Shown: positions 12,296-24,822 of the stretch, piece after piece
Position numbering within the stretch: position 1 is the stretch's first letter
Layout of the letters: each line of letters opens with the position of its first letter
Source of the DNA: Tamarix chinensis
Lineage: Eukaryota; Streptophyta; Magnoliopsida; Caryophyllales; Tamaricaceae
DNA length: 64,000 nucleotides
NCBI GenBank assembly: GCA_030549775.1
Contig: CM060171.1
Span: 8,677,289 to 8,741,288 of the forward strand
Reading direction: 5' to 3'
Program-made: the position numbers and the translations under genes
The notes under the pieces: model-generated
What the model was told of the DNA's origin: nothing
Seen by the model: the letters and a program-made list of their open reading frames with translations, nothing else
Databases searched by the model: none

Positions 12296-12900
12296 TGTTG
12301 GGAAAAGCAGGGATAGAAGTAGTAACATGTGTGAGGAAATAAAAAAAAGAGATCACAAGACTTTACATGGTCCAACAAGGAGTCTAAATCCTCTAGGAGA
12401 CATCAATTTCAACAAGCAACTTTTAATGAATATATAGGTACAAGTAATACAAACTTTTAAGAACTCTACTTGAAGGAAACCCTCTCTTATTGGTTTTGCT
12501 ACTTAAATTACACTCTTGACTTGGGTAGAAAGCTCTCTTTTTCTCTACTTGGATGAAATAATACTTTGCTTTAATTGATGATGGATCGATAAAATCACCT
12601 CTCCTTATATTGGCTAAGGAGGATCCTTCTAAAATTATGCATTTATTTTCCTAATATATGATTTATTAGTTCATGTAACCTCATAAGTGCTCTTACATGA
12701 ATTTACTACATTCATGGAACCTTAAGTGTTGTCCCACAAATTTTCCATATTCATGAAATCGTTCCACTTATCACCATTAATAACAATTACTTCATACTTT
12801 GGAACCAATATGAACCATACATCTACATCAATCTTCATTATGGTGTGGAATAAATAACAATAGGGTTCTTTTTTTTGGCACATATCTCTCTATAACAATT
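12296..12900 (-). repeat. LTR fragment, minus orientation, with adjacent primer-binding site
   Basis: On the minus strand an LTR ends in CCCAACA at 12296 and is followed 1-2 bp later by TGGTATTAGAAT, a primer-site match (9 of 12 to TGGTATCAGAGC) at about 12284-12295. The LTR contains ACTTTACATGGTCC, a motif often seen in plant copia-like LTRs. Its other end is uncertain; TATAACA at about 12897 is one possibility. No second LTR or coding domain was found, so this is a truncated element. Confidence 0.5.
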
Positions 12901-13086
12901 AGATCATCATTAATGCGCTAATAAGTCTTTATAACCATGGATTCCAAAGCTTGCATGTGTATCAAGTCTGATTTGAAAAGTGTGATCATGATGTGGTTGG
13001 ATTTAGAATTTGTGATGTTTTCCATAATCGTTTGAGAATGGTTATAAAGTACTGGTTTGGTAAATTATGTTGTAGTAAGTTTTAAT

Positions 13087-13411
13087 CATAGTTTTAATAA
13101 CTAGACCGGTCATTGAAATATTATCATAAATAGTTCACTAATATAATGGTCAGACTAATGTTCTAGATTGGTTGGACTACTGATATATATTAAGTCAAAA
13201 AATATGAAATATATAAAAAATTAAACTACACATGAATTTTATCAACTCCTAATCGATTTTTTAATCACTTCGATTGATTTTTATTAGTCCGACTGATTTT
13301 TACTGGTTCCAAAATCATGAGAACGGGGTATATAAAATCTGACTGGGGATTTAACCGATTATCTAGTTCATCGATTAGATGGGTCGATCTTGTCTTATTT
13401 TTAAAACTATG
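13087..13411. mobile_element. hAT-type MITE
   Basis: Terminal inverted repeats CATAGTTTTAA... and ...TTAAAACTATG enclose 325 bp without coding capacity. An exact 8-bp target duplication GTTTTAAT flanks it at 13079-13086 and 13412-13419. The 8-bp duplication is typical of hAT elements. The interior carries GACCGGTC and GGTTGGAC-like motifs. Confidence 0.85.
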
Positions 13412-13419
13412 GTTTTAAT

Positions 13420-14111
13420 CATCGAATATATTTTTTATCCATCACAAGAAAAAATAGTGGCATGATCAGAAGTATCAATTTTCACAAATTGCTAGCAAGT
13501 GGAGATTTAACCGACTCATTCATAAGAATTGAAAGAAAAGAGAAAAGTGGTGGGGCTTAAAAAATAAAATTAAAAAATAATATGTTTGAAACTAGCAACA
13601 AGCTTTGGAAAAAGGATCCAATAAAGGGTTGTTATCTTTATCGGATTTTGTTAATTAAATCTTATTTGAAAATTTTAATGTGTTATTATTATTTTTATCA
13701 CTACAAGTGACATAATTATTTTTTATTGCTACTATTATCATTTTTATCATAGCTATAATTATTATCATTAATTTTATATTATTATTATTACTACTATTAC
13801 TATTAAAATCAAGGCTTATTCAATAAGTCATAAAAAATAAATTGAGAACAACTCCTAAGTAGGATGAAAAATGAATTGTAGGTAAGAAAGATAGGAGAAT
13901 CAATGAAGATTGTTATCTTGAATTTTTACAATTAATGACAAAATAATTCAAACTATAAATCTATGGTACGTAAGACTACAATATTGTTCGTTAAACTACA
14001 ACTTTATCAATAATAAATATTTCAATCAATCTCCAACTTTCGTAGTTCGCACACCCATCTCCCTTCTTATTCATTTAGTCCCAACTTTTGCAAACTTCCA
14101 ATCAATCAACC
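13420..14111. other. Non-coding upstream region of the coiled-coil relic
   Basis: AT-rich, with short TTA/ATT runs at about 13740-13800. No clear promoter element was identified. Confidence 0.35.
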
Positions 14112-15091
14112 ATGGCCAAGAAAAAAACGACCTGCCATAAAGATAATACTACTACTAAATCAACTGACCACCAGAATCCGCAAGACGCATCGAAGAAGCT
14201 GTCAAATTTGAAGTCGCTCAACGCTATGCTCTTAAAAGATACCGTCAAGAGGGCCATGAGGTGAAATGCTTTCTTGAATCAAAGAAAGCCATGGAGACGG
14301 AGTTAAGTAAACTTTCCTTCGATATTGAAGGTGTCAAGTCCCAGTTCACACGATTTATGGACGAAAACATGGGAAGATGAAAACATGGGGTTTTATCTTG
14401 AAAAGGATGCGCTTTCTGCTGTCATCGGGTCTCAGGTTTGGGGTATCGCGGATGAACTTAATGCATTGAAGGTAGAGATGAGTGAGATTGAGGCAGAGAA
14501 AGGAACAATAATGGAAAGGAATGAGGTTTGATGTAGGAGAAAGCAGAGATCAAGAAGGAGTTAGAGGATATGGAGAGAGAAATGATGGAGGTTGTTCGAG
14601 AGAGAAATAAGATGGAGATGGCTAAATGTGAGGGGGATTGGGAAATCAAGTCCATGAGGAAATCTATTAATAAGCTCGCAGGTGAGATAAAGAAGGAGAA
14701 AGAAATATTGGATCGGCTTGCACGTGAAAGAGATGAGTTTAAATGGGATTTAGATGCTCGGATCAAGGAAACTAAAAGGCTCAAGGATAAGTTGGCAGAA
14801 ATGAAAATTAGAGAAACAAAGAGAGAGGGGGAGATAGAAGAGGCCACTGGAGTGATGGAGCTGTTGAAAAAGCAGATTGAAGAAAGAGACGGTAAGAAAA
14901 TATTGTTAAATAAGAAAAAATGTCAGCAGCTCACCAGAATTAGTGAGGTAGAGAAGGAAGTTGGGGCTATGAAGGCTGCGGGTATGGCAAAAAAGAACTT
15001 CTGGACTCTAGTGGTGTCATCAACGACTACAATGGTTGCTATAGGAATAATGTCTTTTGCTTATACTAATAATAGTTCTAAAGGGCGTTGA
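14112..15091 (+). pseudogene. Tail-anchored coiled-coil protein relic (PMD1/PMD2-like)
   Basis: The reading starts at ATG 14112 (MAKKKTTCHKD, then LKSLNAMLLKD). It runs for 50 codons before a frame change near 14252, after which it continues as HEVKCFLESKKAMETELSK. A 16-bp tandem duplication around 14360-14391 (GAYGAAAACATGGG twice) shifts the frame again. A third break near 14525-14540 leads into the last 173-codon frame. That part is a K/E-rich coiled coil ending in a hydrophobic segment (WTLVVSSTTTMVAIGIM) and a short basic tail, as in tail-anchored proteins. This architecture and the N-terminal motif resemble plant peroxisomal and mitochondrial division factors; the family assignment is inference. 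With three breaks it is probably a pseudogene. The last frame alone could still encode a short anchored coiled coil. Confidence 0.6.
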
Positions 15092-15890
15092 TTAGTCATC
15101 TTTATTCGGACAAGCATTATTCTGTACTTTTTATTTGGATATAAACCAAATAATCTATTGTAAATTTAATAGCCTTAATTTTACTGAATTGCATCTATTT
15201 TCAATATAAATATGGGTTGTTAACAAAAGAAAAAAATATTTCTATTTTTATTAAAAATATCTTATCTTTCTATGTGTATATATATATATAGACTTCTACG
15301 TCAACAGAAGTATGTCAAACGAGACGTTAAACATATTTGAATGGAGCAAAGGAAAGAAAAATAGGAAAAGAAGTCAAAGAAATAACAAATTCTTGAAGTT
15401 GCCACGAAGGATATTCGGTCGCCCAAAACCAAGATGCTTCTCCATGGGTCATGACGTTTTAGGATGCGTGGAAACGTCGGGAAAGCCCAATCAAACCAGC
15501 CGGGGGGGGGGGCGGTGGTATGAGGCAATGACAGTAATATAGAGATCAAAATTTAAAAAAAAAAGCTAAAAATTATATATATAAATTAGTGTACTATTTT
15601 TATTTTTATTTTTATTAATAATTAACTTATACAAATGATAAATAATTTATAATAAAAGAAAAATTAAAGAATAAAAAAATAAATAATTATTACTATTATC
15701 ATCGCCATTGTTATTATTATTATTATTATTATAACACAAGTTTTGTATTTTTTGTGCCAATTTTTTTATTTTTTATTTTTACTTTGATTTTATAATATAT
15801 AACTATTAACAAAAAATTGAATTAGTGTATACATATGCATATACTTTTTTAAAATTGAGGTTTTGATTTAGATTTTAAGCTCGGACGAGC
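15092..15890. other. Non-coding spacer between the coiled-coil relic and iPGAM
   Basis: AT-rich, with an (AT)n run near 15277-15290, a G run at about 15502-15511 and ATT repeats at about 15707-15732. A 76-codon open frame at 15312-15542 is basic, low in complexity and contains the G run. I see no support for it as a gene. Confidence 0.4.
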
Positions 15891-16099
15891 AGCATTTTCC
15901 GGCAATCGAGAATATCTTGGAGACCAATCCAGGTATTCACACTTTTTGAGAATGGTTGTGAGTTGTGAGTTGTGACCTTCCGTCATAATCCATGCGCTGC
16001 GCACCCCATATTTTTTGTTCGCCACCGGAAAAGTAAGATATTAATAAAATACCAACAAATATCAACCCTGTCCTCCCCTTGTCAGTCAATTGTTGTCAC

Positions 16100-16109
16100 T
16101 ATAAAAATA
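16100..16109 (+). promoter_or_regulatory. TATA box of iPGAM
   Basis: TATAAAAATA, about 100 bp upstream of the putative 5'-UTR donor, with GTCAAT (CAAT-like) about 16 bp before it. Transcription probably starts near 16130. Confidence 0.6.
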
Positions 16110-16202
16110 GGCGTCTAGAACTGAACTGCTCGCTTCACATTCCCAGCAGTCGGTCTCTACTATTACTCGCGAAGCGTTATTTTCCCTTCGGACCACAGTT
16201 AG

Positions 16203-16321
16203 GTACGCACACCTCAACCGTTCTTCCATTTATCACCCCCCCTGTTTTTCTCCTTGATATTCACGAACGATTAAGCTTCTCGATTTGATTGTTTGTTTGA
16301 TCGATTCATTTCAAATTACAG
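16203..16321 (+). other. Putative 5'-UTR intron of iPGAM
   Basis: A good donor (AG|GTACGC) at 16203 and a pyrimidine-rich tract ending in ATTACAG at 16321 bracket 119 bp between the TATA box and the ATG. A cDNA would settle it. Confidence 0.5.
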
Positions 16322-16345
16322 ATAAAGAGACCGTCGATAGTTGAG

Positions 16346-19300
16346 ATGGGGAGTTCTGATTTCTCATGGAAATTGCCGGATCATCCAAAGCTTCCCAAGG
16401 GGAAGACGATAGCGATGGTTGTATTGGACGGTTGGGGCGAGGCGAATCCTGACCAGTATAATTGTATCCATACCGCTGAGACTCCAGTTATGGATTCACT
16501 TAAGAAGGTATATGCTCTTGTGTTGCTCATCGATCTACGTTTTTCTTACCATTTTAGCTTGTTTTTAGATTAAAAGTTATTATTATTTTTATATCTGATC
16601 TGTTGTTTTGGTTTTGCACTCCATGTGGTTCTGTAAAATAATAAAATAGATCTCGTTTTAGATCTAAAGCTTGTTGTTTTCTCGATGTTGGATTAACATG
16701 TTCCCTCCTTGGTTAGAAAAATATTGGTCGCTAGCCATGAGACCATGGCATGGATCAATTCGTAACCAGTTATTTGGAAATACTGCCGCGATGGAATTCC
16801 GGACTGAGTGCATCACTGTAGTTGTGAGTAGTTGGAGCCGGATGATCTAGAAAAAAAAATAAAATTGGGAGCTATTGTTGTTTTCAGGGGTGATTGAATA
16901 AATCTGTTGCGACTATAGAAGAATTGGAAGTAATGATGTTTAGTTTATGTTTGGGGAATGGTAATTAGTTCTTGTTGGCAGCTGTTTTATCTTATTTAAT
17001 AAATAAATTTACTAAAGATAATGTTATTTTTGAAAACCTGCTGTTGAAAAACGACTGTTTGAGCACAAAGTATTCTTCCAAACATGTACTTAGTTGAATG
17101 TAAGCTATGGAGGGGGAAGTGACTAATTATTATTATTGTTCTGTTGATATAAATCCGTTTCTCATGTATTGTTGCCGATTTGTATTTTTTTTTTCTTCAT
17201 ATTTAATGACGATGTGCTGCTTTTGTAGTAACAGCTGCAAAATTTTTGCCTCTATTTGTTCTCACCATGGATATCAGTCTCAAGCCTCTAAGTAACAGTG
17301 AAAATACTTGATTAAACTTTATGGGCTATTTTGATTTATTCAATTGAAATTGGAGTCCTTGTGTCTGTCAGGTTAAAGTTTTGTCCAAATGTATTGTATG
17401 TTAAACGGATCACTGGGCCTTTGGGCAATCTAACGGTCATTTTTACTTTAGCCTGTAGTCCCCAATAAGATTTATGAAATTTTATCATTATTCTTTGCTT
17501 TATGCTGATATATATTTAAGCTTTTTCATACTATTTGATATATGCTGTAATTGAACTTGAATCACCAGGCATGTAGTGAGGTTTTTTTCAGCAATTGTTG
17601 CTTTGCTTGGTAGTATGCAATGCTGATATTAGTTTTTCTTTCTTTAGGGTGCCCCTGACAGGTGGACGTTGATCAAGGCTCATGGTACTGCAGTGGGTCT
17701 CCCAAGTGAAGATGACATGGGCAACAGTGAAGTTGGTCACAATGCTCTCGGTGCTGGAAAGATATTTCCTCAAGGGTAATTCATGCTTAATAACAACACT
17801 CTCATTTGACATCATACTATCTTATCAGCTCCATGCATGTTTTGTCTGTGTTTATTTGTTGTGGGGGCTGGGTATTTATGTGATTTTTCTCATGCGATTA
17901 GAAATTACTCATATATTTGTGTTTATATCTGTCCCAGTTACTACAACAAAGAACGTTGTAGTGTTAAAGAAGTGCTTACTATTTGTACTATCCTTACGGA
18001 ATCATTGTGGTGCCAGAAGAGCCAATTTCTGTTACCGACAGTGTTCTTATTTGTTTTGGAGTAATATGGTGTCTTGGTCGTAGAATTATGCCTAGCTTTT
18101 AAAGCAGATAATTTCCTGCCTCTTATTTGTTGCATGCACTCAAAGATGGTGGCTGTGGTAATGCTTAAAAATCTGGCTAATGCATAAAGTTCTGTGCTTT
18201 CTCACACTCAATTTAATCTATACAGAATTGCAGGTTGTCATGAATATTCCTGACACATTAGGATTTTTATATTAGTCAATCAAGGCTGAGAACATTTATA
18301 TCTAGTGGGCTTATTTTTTTGGAAAAGTTAGTCATCCATGTGATTGATGTGGTCATGATTTTCTTTTTGCAGTGCAAAGCTTGTTGATCTTGCTCTTGCT
18401 TCTGGAGACATTTTTAAAGGGGAAGGTTTTAAATACATCAAGGAGTGTTTTGCTGATGGAACATTGCACCTCATTGGCTTATTGAGTGATGGAGGTGTAC
18501 ACTCTCGCCTTGATCAATTGCAGGTATGTGCTTTGTTCAAATTTTATTGCCTGCAATTTGTTGGCAATGCATTTTATCCTGGTAGTGATGGTAGCGATGG
18601 TTGCAAAGAGTGTTGTTCTAATATCATTTATTCTTCTTCATAGTTATTGCTCAAAGGATCAGCCGAGCAAGGTGCCAAACGAATCCGCGTCCATATCCTC
18701 ACTGACGGTCGTGATGTTTTGGATGGGTCAAGTGTGGGCTTTGTTGAAACTCTTGAAAAAGACCTTGCACAATTGCGTGAAAACGGTATTGATGCAAGGG
18801 TTGCATCTGGTGGTGGCCGGATGTTTGTCACAATGGATCGCTATGAGGTTTGTGCATTATCAGCTACGAACTTGAAGTTTATTTCAATTAATAAAATGTG
18901 CAAGTTTGTGATTTGAACTGTTCGGGACCTGCATCTTGCATTGTCCCCAGAATTATGCTTACATGCTGGCAGTATCTTAGGCTATTTGGCTACATTCAAT
19001 ATGCATGTCTCGAGAGTTGACACTTCTAGATAAAATGGACAGAAGAAGTAGCGTATCGAAATAATTATTACCAAAATTTTGCTTTTGCATGGATAGGTGA
19101 AACATGAGTTTTTCCATCTTGGCAGTTGATATAATGCCCTTAAAGTTGGGTAACTCATGTTTTGCAATGGCCATAACATATGTAACCTATTCAACTTGAA
19201 GTAATACTCTCTTTTGCCCTATTTTGTATCTGTTGATCCTGATTTCTGATTGAATAAAATGGCTAATTGGTTCGTGAGTGAATTATTTGGATGCCAAGTG

Positions 19301-22000
19301 CTTGTTAAGTCTGTCTTTAGTTATTTATATTTTGAATCTCCGGAATCATGACTTTTTCCTTCGGTCTAAACTGGAGCACATCAGTCCTCTTATGTATTGT
19401 TCTTGCCCATTGAAATAACTCAAGCGGCATGATTGCATGAGGACGGTTTGTCTATTTTGTCATGTTATGCTTCATGTATCCTTCATTTTTGTTTTTCCTG
19501 CTTCCAGAATGACTGGGAGGTTGTGAAGCGAGGATGGGATGCTCAAGTTCTTGGTGAAGCACCACATAAATTCAAGTGTCCTGTGGAAGCTGTGAAGAAG
19601 CTGAGAGAGCAACCAAATGCTAACGACCAGTATTTGCCACCATTTGTTATTGTTGATGACAGCGGAAAGCCTGTAGGTCCAATCTTGGATGGCGATGCTG
19701 TTGTGACATTCAATTTCCGTGCAGATCGTATGGTTATGCTTGCCAAGGCCCTAGAGTATGAAGACTTTGATAAATTTGATAGAGTCAGATTCCCTAAAAT
19801 TCGTTATGCTGGAATGCTTCAGTATGATGGGGAACTGAAACTTCCAAGCCACTACCTTGTTGCTCCACCAGTAATTGAAAAAACATCTGGTGAATATTTA
19901 GTGCACAACGGGGTCCGCACTTTTGCTTGCAGGTCTGATTCAGCCTTGTATTTTATTTAGTATTTTAAATTAATTAATTTCCTTCCATTGTCAAATTAAT
20001 TTTAGATAGTTTTTTTGTGTCCATGCCTACTGCTATTGAGCACCTGCATTAGGAATGAAGTATGTAGGGACTAGAGATGTTGTGAAACTGTTAGTTCACC
20101 AGGATACACATACTTTGGAGGACTGCTTTAACTTTAGATTTTGTCGTGTATGTTGGGCTAGGAAAATCTTGGCTTTGGAAGTGGCTTAGAAAGATTGTAG
20201 AATGTTAAAATAATCTGAAGGTGGCATGGGGATGCATTTCCACTCATTCATGCCTATTGTTTCCCTTGACCTATATTGACTTGATGCTTTCACATAATAG
20301 TGGCCTTTTGGGGCCCAAGTAATGAATTTTTTTTGGGGATCAACGAGAAAGTGAAATATGGAGTTGAATAAGGTTCCTTTGAAGGTCCTGCTTTGTGTGT
20401 ATGAAAAAAATGAAGGTGCCTACAATGACTAGTTAGTTCTAAAATTTTAGTTGTTTTGGTGCTGTTTGTTCCGTCTAAATCATGGTCTATTTGTTCTATT
20501 TGCATATTGCAGTGAGACTGTTAAATTTGGTCATGTGACCTTCTTTTGGAATGGTAACCGTTCTGGGTGCTTCAACCCTGAAATGGAAGAATATGTTGAG
20601 ATCCCTAGTGATTCTGGGATCAGTTTCAACGTCCAACCAAAGATGAAGGCCTTGGAGATTGGTGAGAAAGCAAGGGATGCGATCCTTAGCGGCAAATTTG
20701 ACCAGGTAAAACCGTGAGCTCTTCCTTTTTCTATCATTTTCATTCTTTAACTTTGTTTTTATTTTTTTATTTTATGGATTGATGTTTCTGTTTCCTTGGG
20801 GGCAATGCTTTCATTTTTGTTTGGTGAGGGATTGTTTTGAGAATCAGAGACAGTGGAAGATACTAAACAGTGTTCTATACAACTGAAACGTAATCTCATA
20901 CCATGATTGACTGTTTGATTTGAACATCTCCCGTAGGTGCGTGTCAATCTGCCTAATGGAGACATGGTAGGCCATACTGGTGATATTAAGGCAACAGTTG
21001 TGGCTTGTAAAGCTGCTGATGAAGCCGTCAAGGTACCTTTTTTGTTAACTTTTTTCTTGGGTGATGTTTTGTACGTGTATCCTGATGTCTGCATTTGCTG
21101 ATTATCTAGAAACAAATTATGAGCTTGGGAAATCTCGTTTATTTTCAATGGGAATAGCAGAAAGGAAATAATTGTTCAAAATGACAATTGTGAGAATACT
21201 AGTCCTACGAAACCATTGCTGCTTAAGATGTTGATGAAACCAAGTGAATGCCATCTGCATTTTGCCTTTTTAGTTGTGTTTATGCTCTACTCTTTGTTTT
21301 CACCATCTGGATGTGATGCGATAGTTTCCCTTGTGGATAATTTGTTTTACAATTGATTTGCACACAAGTGTAAACCGGAAGAACTTTATGTTGGTTTTAA
21401 GCATGTGGCTTAATGGTTCAGCGCTGTATTTTCACCAACTGGATATGATGCTTTAGTAATTTTGTCAAAAGCACTAGGTGCAGTTAAGTCTGTAAGACCC
21501 CAAACAAGTGAGGCGCCACATAAGGTGCACGTTTGAGTGAGGTGAGGCACTTGTTTGAAAATAGTTAAACATTGAAATAGAGTACCAATGATAACAAAAC
21601 AAAACAAAAATATAGGAAGAATAAAATTGTACAATCAAGAAACTAGTTATATATCATCACTTACGATAATTTTTGTAAAAATATACCACTAGATAGGTTA
21701 TAATAGAAGTTTCCTCCCAATCATCTAATTCATCAATAACATAAGTACCATTGCCTCTGTTGTTGTCAGTGTTTGTTGTTCAATAATTGTGGGCAGGCCT
21801 CTTGTTTACTATTTTATTTCTGGGCTATATGATGGTTCTAATTTCCAAACAGTAAATGGTTAGTAACTCTACTTGCCATTCATTTCCACTGGTATGATCC
21901 ATTACATTTTGGAAAAATTAAAAGTATTCCTACTTTTAATCATGATTTACAACAATATGCTCTTTAAACATGAAGGTTGGAGAACATATCTGCAAGACGT

Positions 22001-22043
<43 letters not shown>

Positions 22044-23570
22044 ATTTCAGTAGATTGATTCCAAAACAGTGCCTATATGGGCTTACTTAATTATCGCTTA
22101 TGAAGTCAAAATAAGTCCAAGCTCAATGGTATAGTTTATAATAGGACAAATAAACAAAATGAGCCAAACAGCCGTAGACAGCTGTATTGAGTGAGGTCTG
22201 TGCGACTGTGCCTCACTTGGACCTAGGTTACAAGTGCCCAAGGCTTTCCTCGCTTTGCTGGTGCGCTTAGGCATGCTCCTGGTTTGCCTTCCACAACACT
22301 CATTTAGATTCCTTAACCTATAGTTTTACAAGTGAATTGCCCAAGTGTATGATGAGAGAACTTTGTCATGTCGGTCTTGAACATGTTATTTAGTCCCTGT
22401 TTGGTAACCCTAATATTTTAGTATTTTTATCTTCATCATTCATTTTAGCTGATTAACTTTTTGTTATAGTTAAAATATTAGTATTTTTTAATCACATTTT
22501 AATAAATTTTTTGATTAAAAAATTATTAAAGTACCAACCCAAAAACATCGATAGATTGTATGCCATTCTCAACTTAAGTTACCAAATAGAGCTTAATGGC
22601 TTAGTGCGGTTGGTGGAACTGTGGAAGTATGAATAAGAAACATTTGCTTGGTTTCATTGTTTCAAGGATATGGTTCAATATTTATTTTTGCACTTTCGAT
22701 CTCCTCTTTTCTTACTGTAGTGTTAGGGCCTCGGTGTTATGTTCTTATTATATGTACACACCTTGTATATTTATAATAATTGCCATCAGAGGTTTATGGT
22801 ACCATTCCTAGTTCACCGACAAGATCTGCCATATATTGTTGATGTGAAGTTTAAGCATTATTGACGGACCTGACTTCTTTCTCCTCAGATGATTCTTGAC
22901 GCAATTGAGCAAGTGGGTGGCATATATGTTGTCACTGCCGATCATGGGAATGCTGAAGACATGGTCAAGAGGGACAAGAAAGGGAATCCTCAACTTGACA
23001 AAAATGGCAACATTCAAGTGCTTACTTCTCACACCTTGCAACCGGCAAGTGCTCTTACTATATATCTGAGTTAGAATAAATGAAATTGATGTTTCACTTC
23101 AATTAAGGTAACTTTTATTGACGGATTAAACCAAGTTGGGTCCTCTGATTCTTTGAGCTGCTTGGGACGTGGCAAAAGTGTTGCCTATATTCTTTAATCT
23201 TGGAGGGTTTTGGGAGAAGGATCTTAATATTCTTTGGAACCTCCTAAAGCCCGCATTTCATTTGAGGGGTCTTAAGAAGAAATAGCTTCCAAGCCACTGA
23301 ATCAAATATTACTTTCTTGTTCGGCTGCCATCTTTGGTCATTATTCAACTGTCATTAGTTGTGGAAATGTTGAGTTCTCATTTGGCACTCTTTTTTCTTA
23401 TGCAGGTGCCAATAGCGATTGGAGGTCCAGGCCTGGCTCCAGGGATCAGATTCCGCAAGGATCTTAAAACTCCAGGTCTTGCGAATGTGGCTGCAACTGT
23501 GATTAATCTTCACGGCTATGAGGCTCCTAGTGACTATGAGCCTACACTAATTGAGGTTGTTGATAACTAG
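16346..23570 (+). CDS. iPGAM: 2,3-bisphosphoglycerate-independent phosphoglycerate mutase (iPGAM)
   Basis: This enzyme interconverts 3- and 2-phosphoglycerate in cytosolic glycolysis, using two metal ions (usually Mn) and a phosphoserine intermediate. Coding exons: 16346-16507, 17648-17775, 18373-18523, 18644-18847, 19508-19932, 20513-20705, 20937-21032, 22889-23044 and 23406-23570. They join in frame to 1680 nt, or 559 aa, the normal plant length. Catalytic motifs are intact: VVLDGWG (metal Asp28), MGNSEVGH (nucleophile Ser81), HILTDGRD (His164), GDMVGHTGD (Asp430 and His434) and TADHGN (Asp471 and His472). The start is the first ATG after the promoter and matches the usual plant N-terminus. 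All introns are GT-AG except the last, which begins with GC. Introns 1 and 7 exceed 1 kb, and intron 7 holds repeats. The gene is convergent with FKBP13. It looks fully functional. Confidence 0.97.
22002..22040. repeat. (AT)n microsatellite in iPGAM intron 7
   Basis: About 19 AT units. Confidence 0.9.
22390..22597. mobile_element. Small MITE in iPGAM intron 7
   Basis: Inverted ends CCCTGTTTGGTAAC... and ...GTTACCAAATAGAGC (imperfect) enclose about 200 bp of AT-rich non-coding sequence. The possible target duplication is short (TTA/TAA) and not certain. Confidence 0.5.
23045..23405 (+). other. GC-AG intron (intron 8 of iPGAM)
   Basis: Exon 8 ends ...TTGCAACCG and the intron starts GCAAGT; the acceptor is TTATGCAG before GTGCCAATAGCG. 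This junction restores the conserved HTL-Q-P-VPIAIGG reading. No GT donor nearby does so. GCAAGT is the usual form of functional GC donors. Confidence 0.9.
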
Positions 23571-23909
23571 GTCAGCAAAATCAGCGAATCAATTTTTTTT
23601 TGATAAATATGGACACCGACGAGGAAGGTACTTTTTGGGGAACAAATCTAGGAAGGTTTAAATAAGATTTAAGAATTTTGTTTTGTCGAATGGATTCACA
23701 AAATCCTTTACCTGGTAGCGAACTGCAGGAAACAATGGTTGGAGAAATTGTTCCAAATATCCTTTACCTGTTTGTACTTTATTATTTGGCTGTGATTTCG
23801 ATGGAAGTTTGAATCATTATGTGGCACATGTTTACGGCGCTTTCAGATGTTGTGTTGAAACTTTATATAGTTACGTAATTGACGATGACATCTGCTGGGT
23901 GCTTGAAAA

Positions 23910-23915
23910 AATAAA
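23910..23915 (+). terminator. Candidate polyadenylation signal of iPGAM
   Basis: AATAAA, 340 bp after the stop codon in an AT-rich 3' region. Confidence 0.4.
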
Positions 23916-23959
23916 GTCATATTGCTGTATGAACAGTTGAACTAGATTTCGCAGTATGT

Positions 23960-24822
23960 TTTCGATCTGTATCTGTCCATGCGGGGTATTATTATCATTA
24001 TTATTATTATTTCTTCCTTCACTCAAGCCCATAAAATATTGGTACCAATACATTTTGGCCATCATGCTAATCTTCTTCAAGGTGAAGGGTCAGGGAGGGT
24101 GTTAAAACTTTTGTTCTGGCTAATAAACCAGACAGGAAAAAAAAATACCATCTCCAAATTTTGATCATCTTCCTTCGCAAAGATCTTCAAATCAAGCCAT
24201 ATCCCTCTAGTTTATTGTATGAAGTTGGAAAGTAAAACAAACTTTCTTAGGACAACTGTTTGAATTGTCCCACCCAACAAAAAAATTGGAATCCTAACTA
24301 ATCACCATTTAAAGGTCAATTCATCCATTATTTTCCAGGCGATTACCTTAGAAACAATGAGAGTTCCTTGCAAGTTGCAACACCTTGCTGTACAAGGAAA
24401 CTCTTCCTCCAACACCTTGACACCATCACCCAAATCTTCATAGGATTGCGTTTCTGGAGCTTTCCGGTATCGTAATTTTCTTTCTCAATTATTTCGGAGT
24501 TCCTCTGCTTATCAAAGAGACCAAATGATAAGGGAACAAAAATGTCGCAAGCCAATTCTTGAAGAAGTTACCCGACCGCGGTAGCACTTTTTTCATTTGC
24601 TAGTCTAAAATTCTATCCAGGTTTTAGACGTATTCCTTAAATTTACCCACCATCCCCATGACTTGCGTGTATACATGCAAAATAGAAAGAAATTATTACA
24701 ACCATCTTCCTCCGGTTCATTCAAATTATCTTTGGATACCTACTGTATTACCCCTCACAGAATCCGAATAATCTTTGGTTCTTGAGAGCCATCATATTCA
24801 CAAGGACCCAGGACCCAGGACC
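23960..24822. other. Spacer between the convergent iPGAM and FKBP13 genes
   Basis: Holds the 3'-UTRs of both genes. A short ATT repeat lies at about 23986-24010. No further gene is supported. Confidence 0.5.

Noticed and set aside
15312..15542. 76-codon open frame upstream of iPGAM
   Set aside because: Basic, no domain, runs into a G homopolymer, and an equally long frame lies opposite.
17107..17295. Open frames inside iPGAM introns (also 18486-18875 and 17682-18083)
   Set aside because: They are intron read-through or shadow frames; the nine-exon model explains the whole enzyme.
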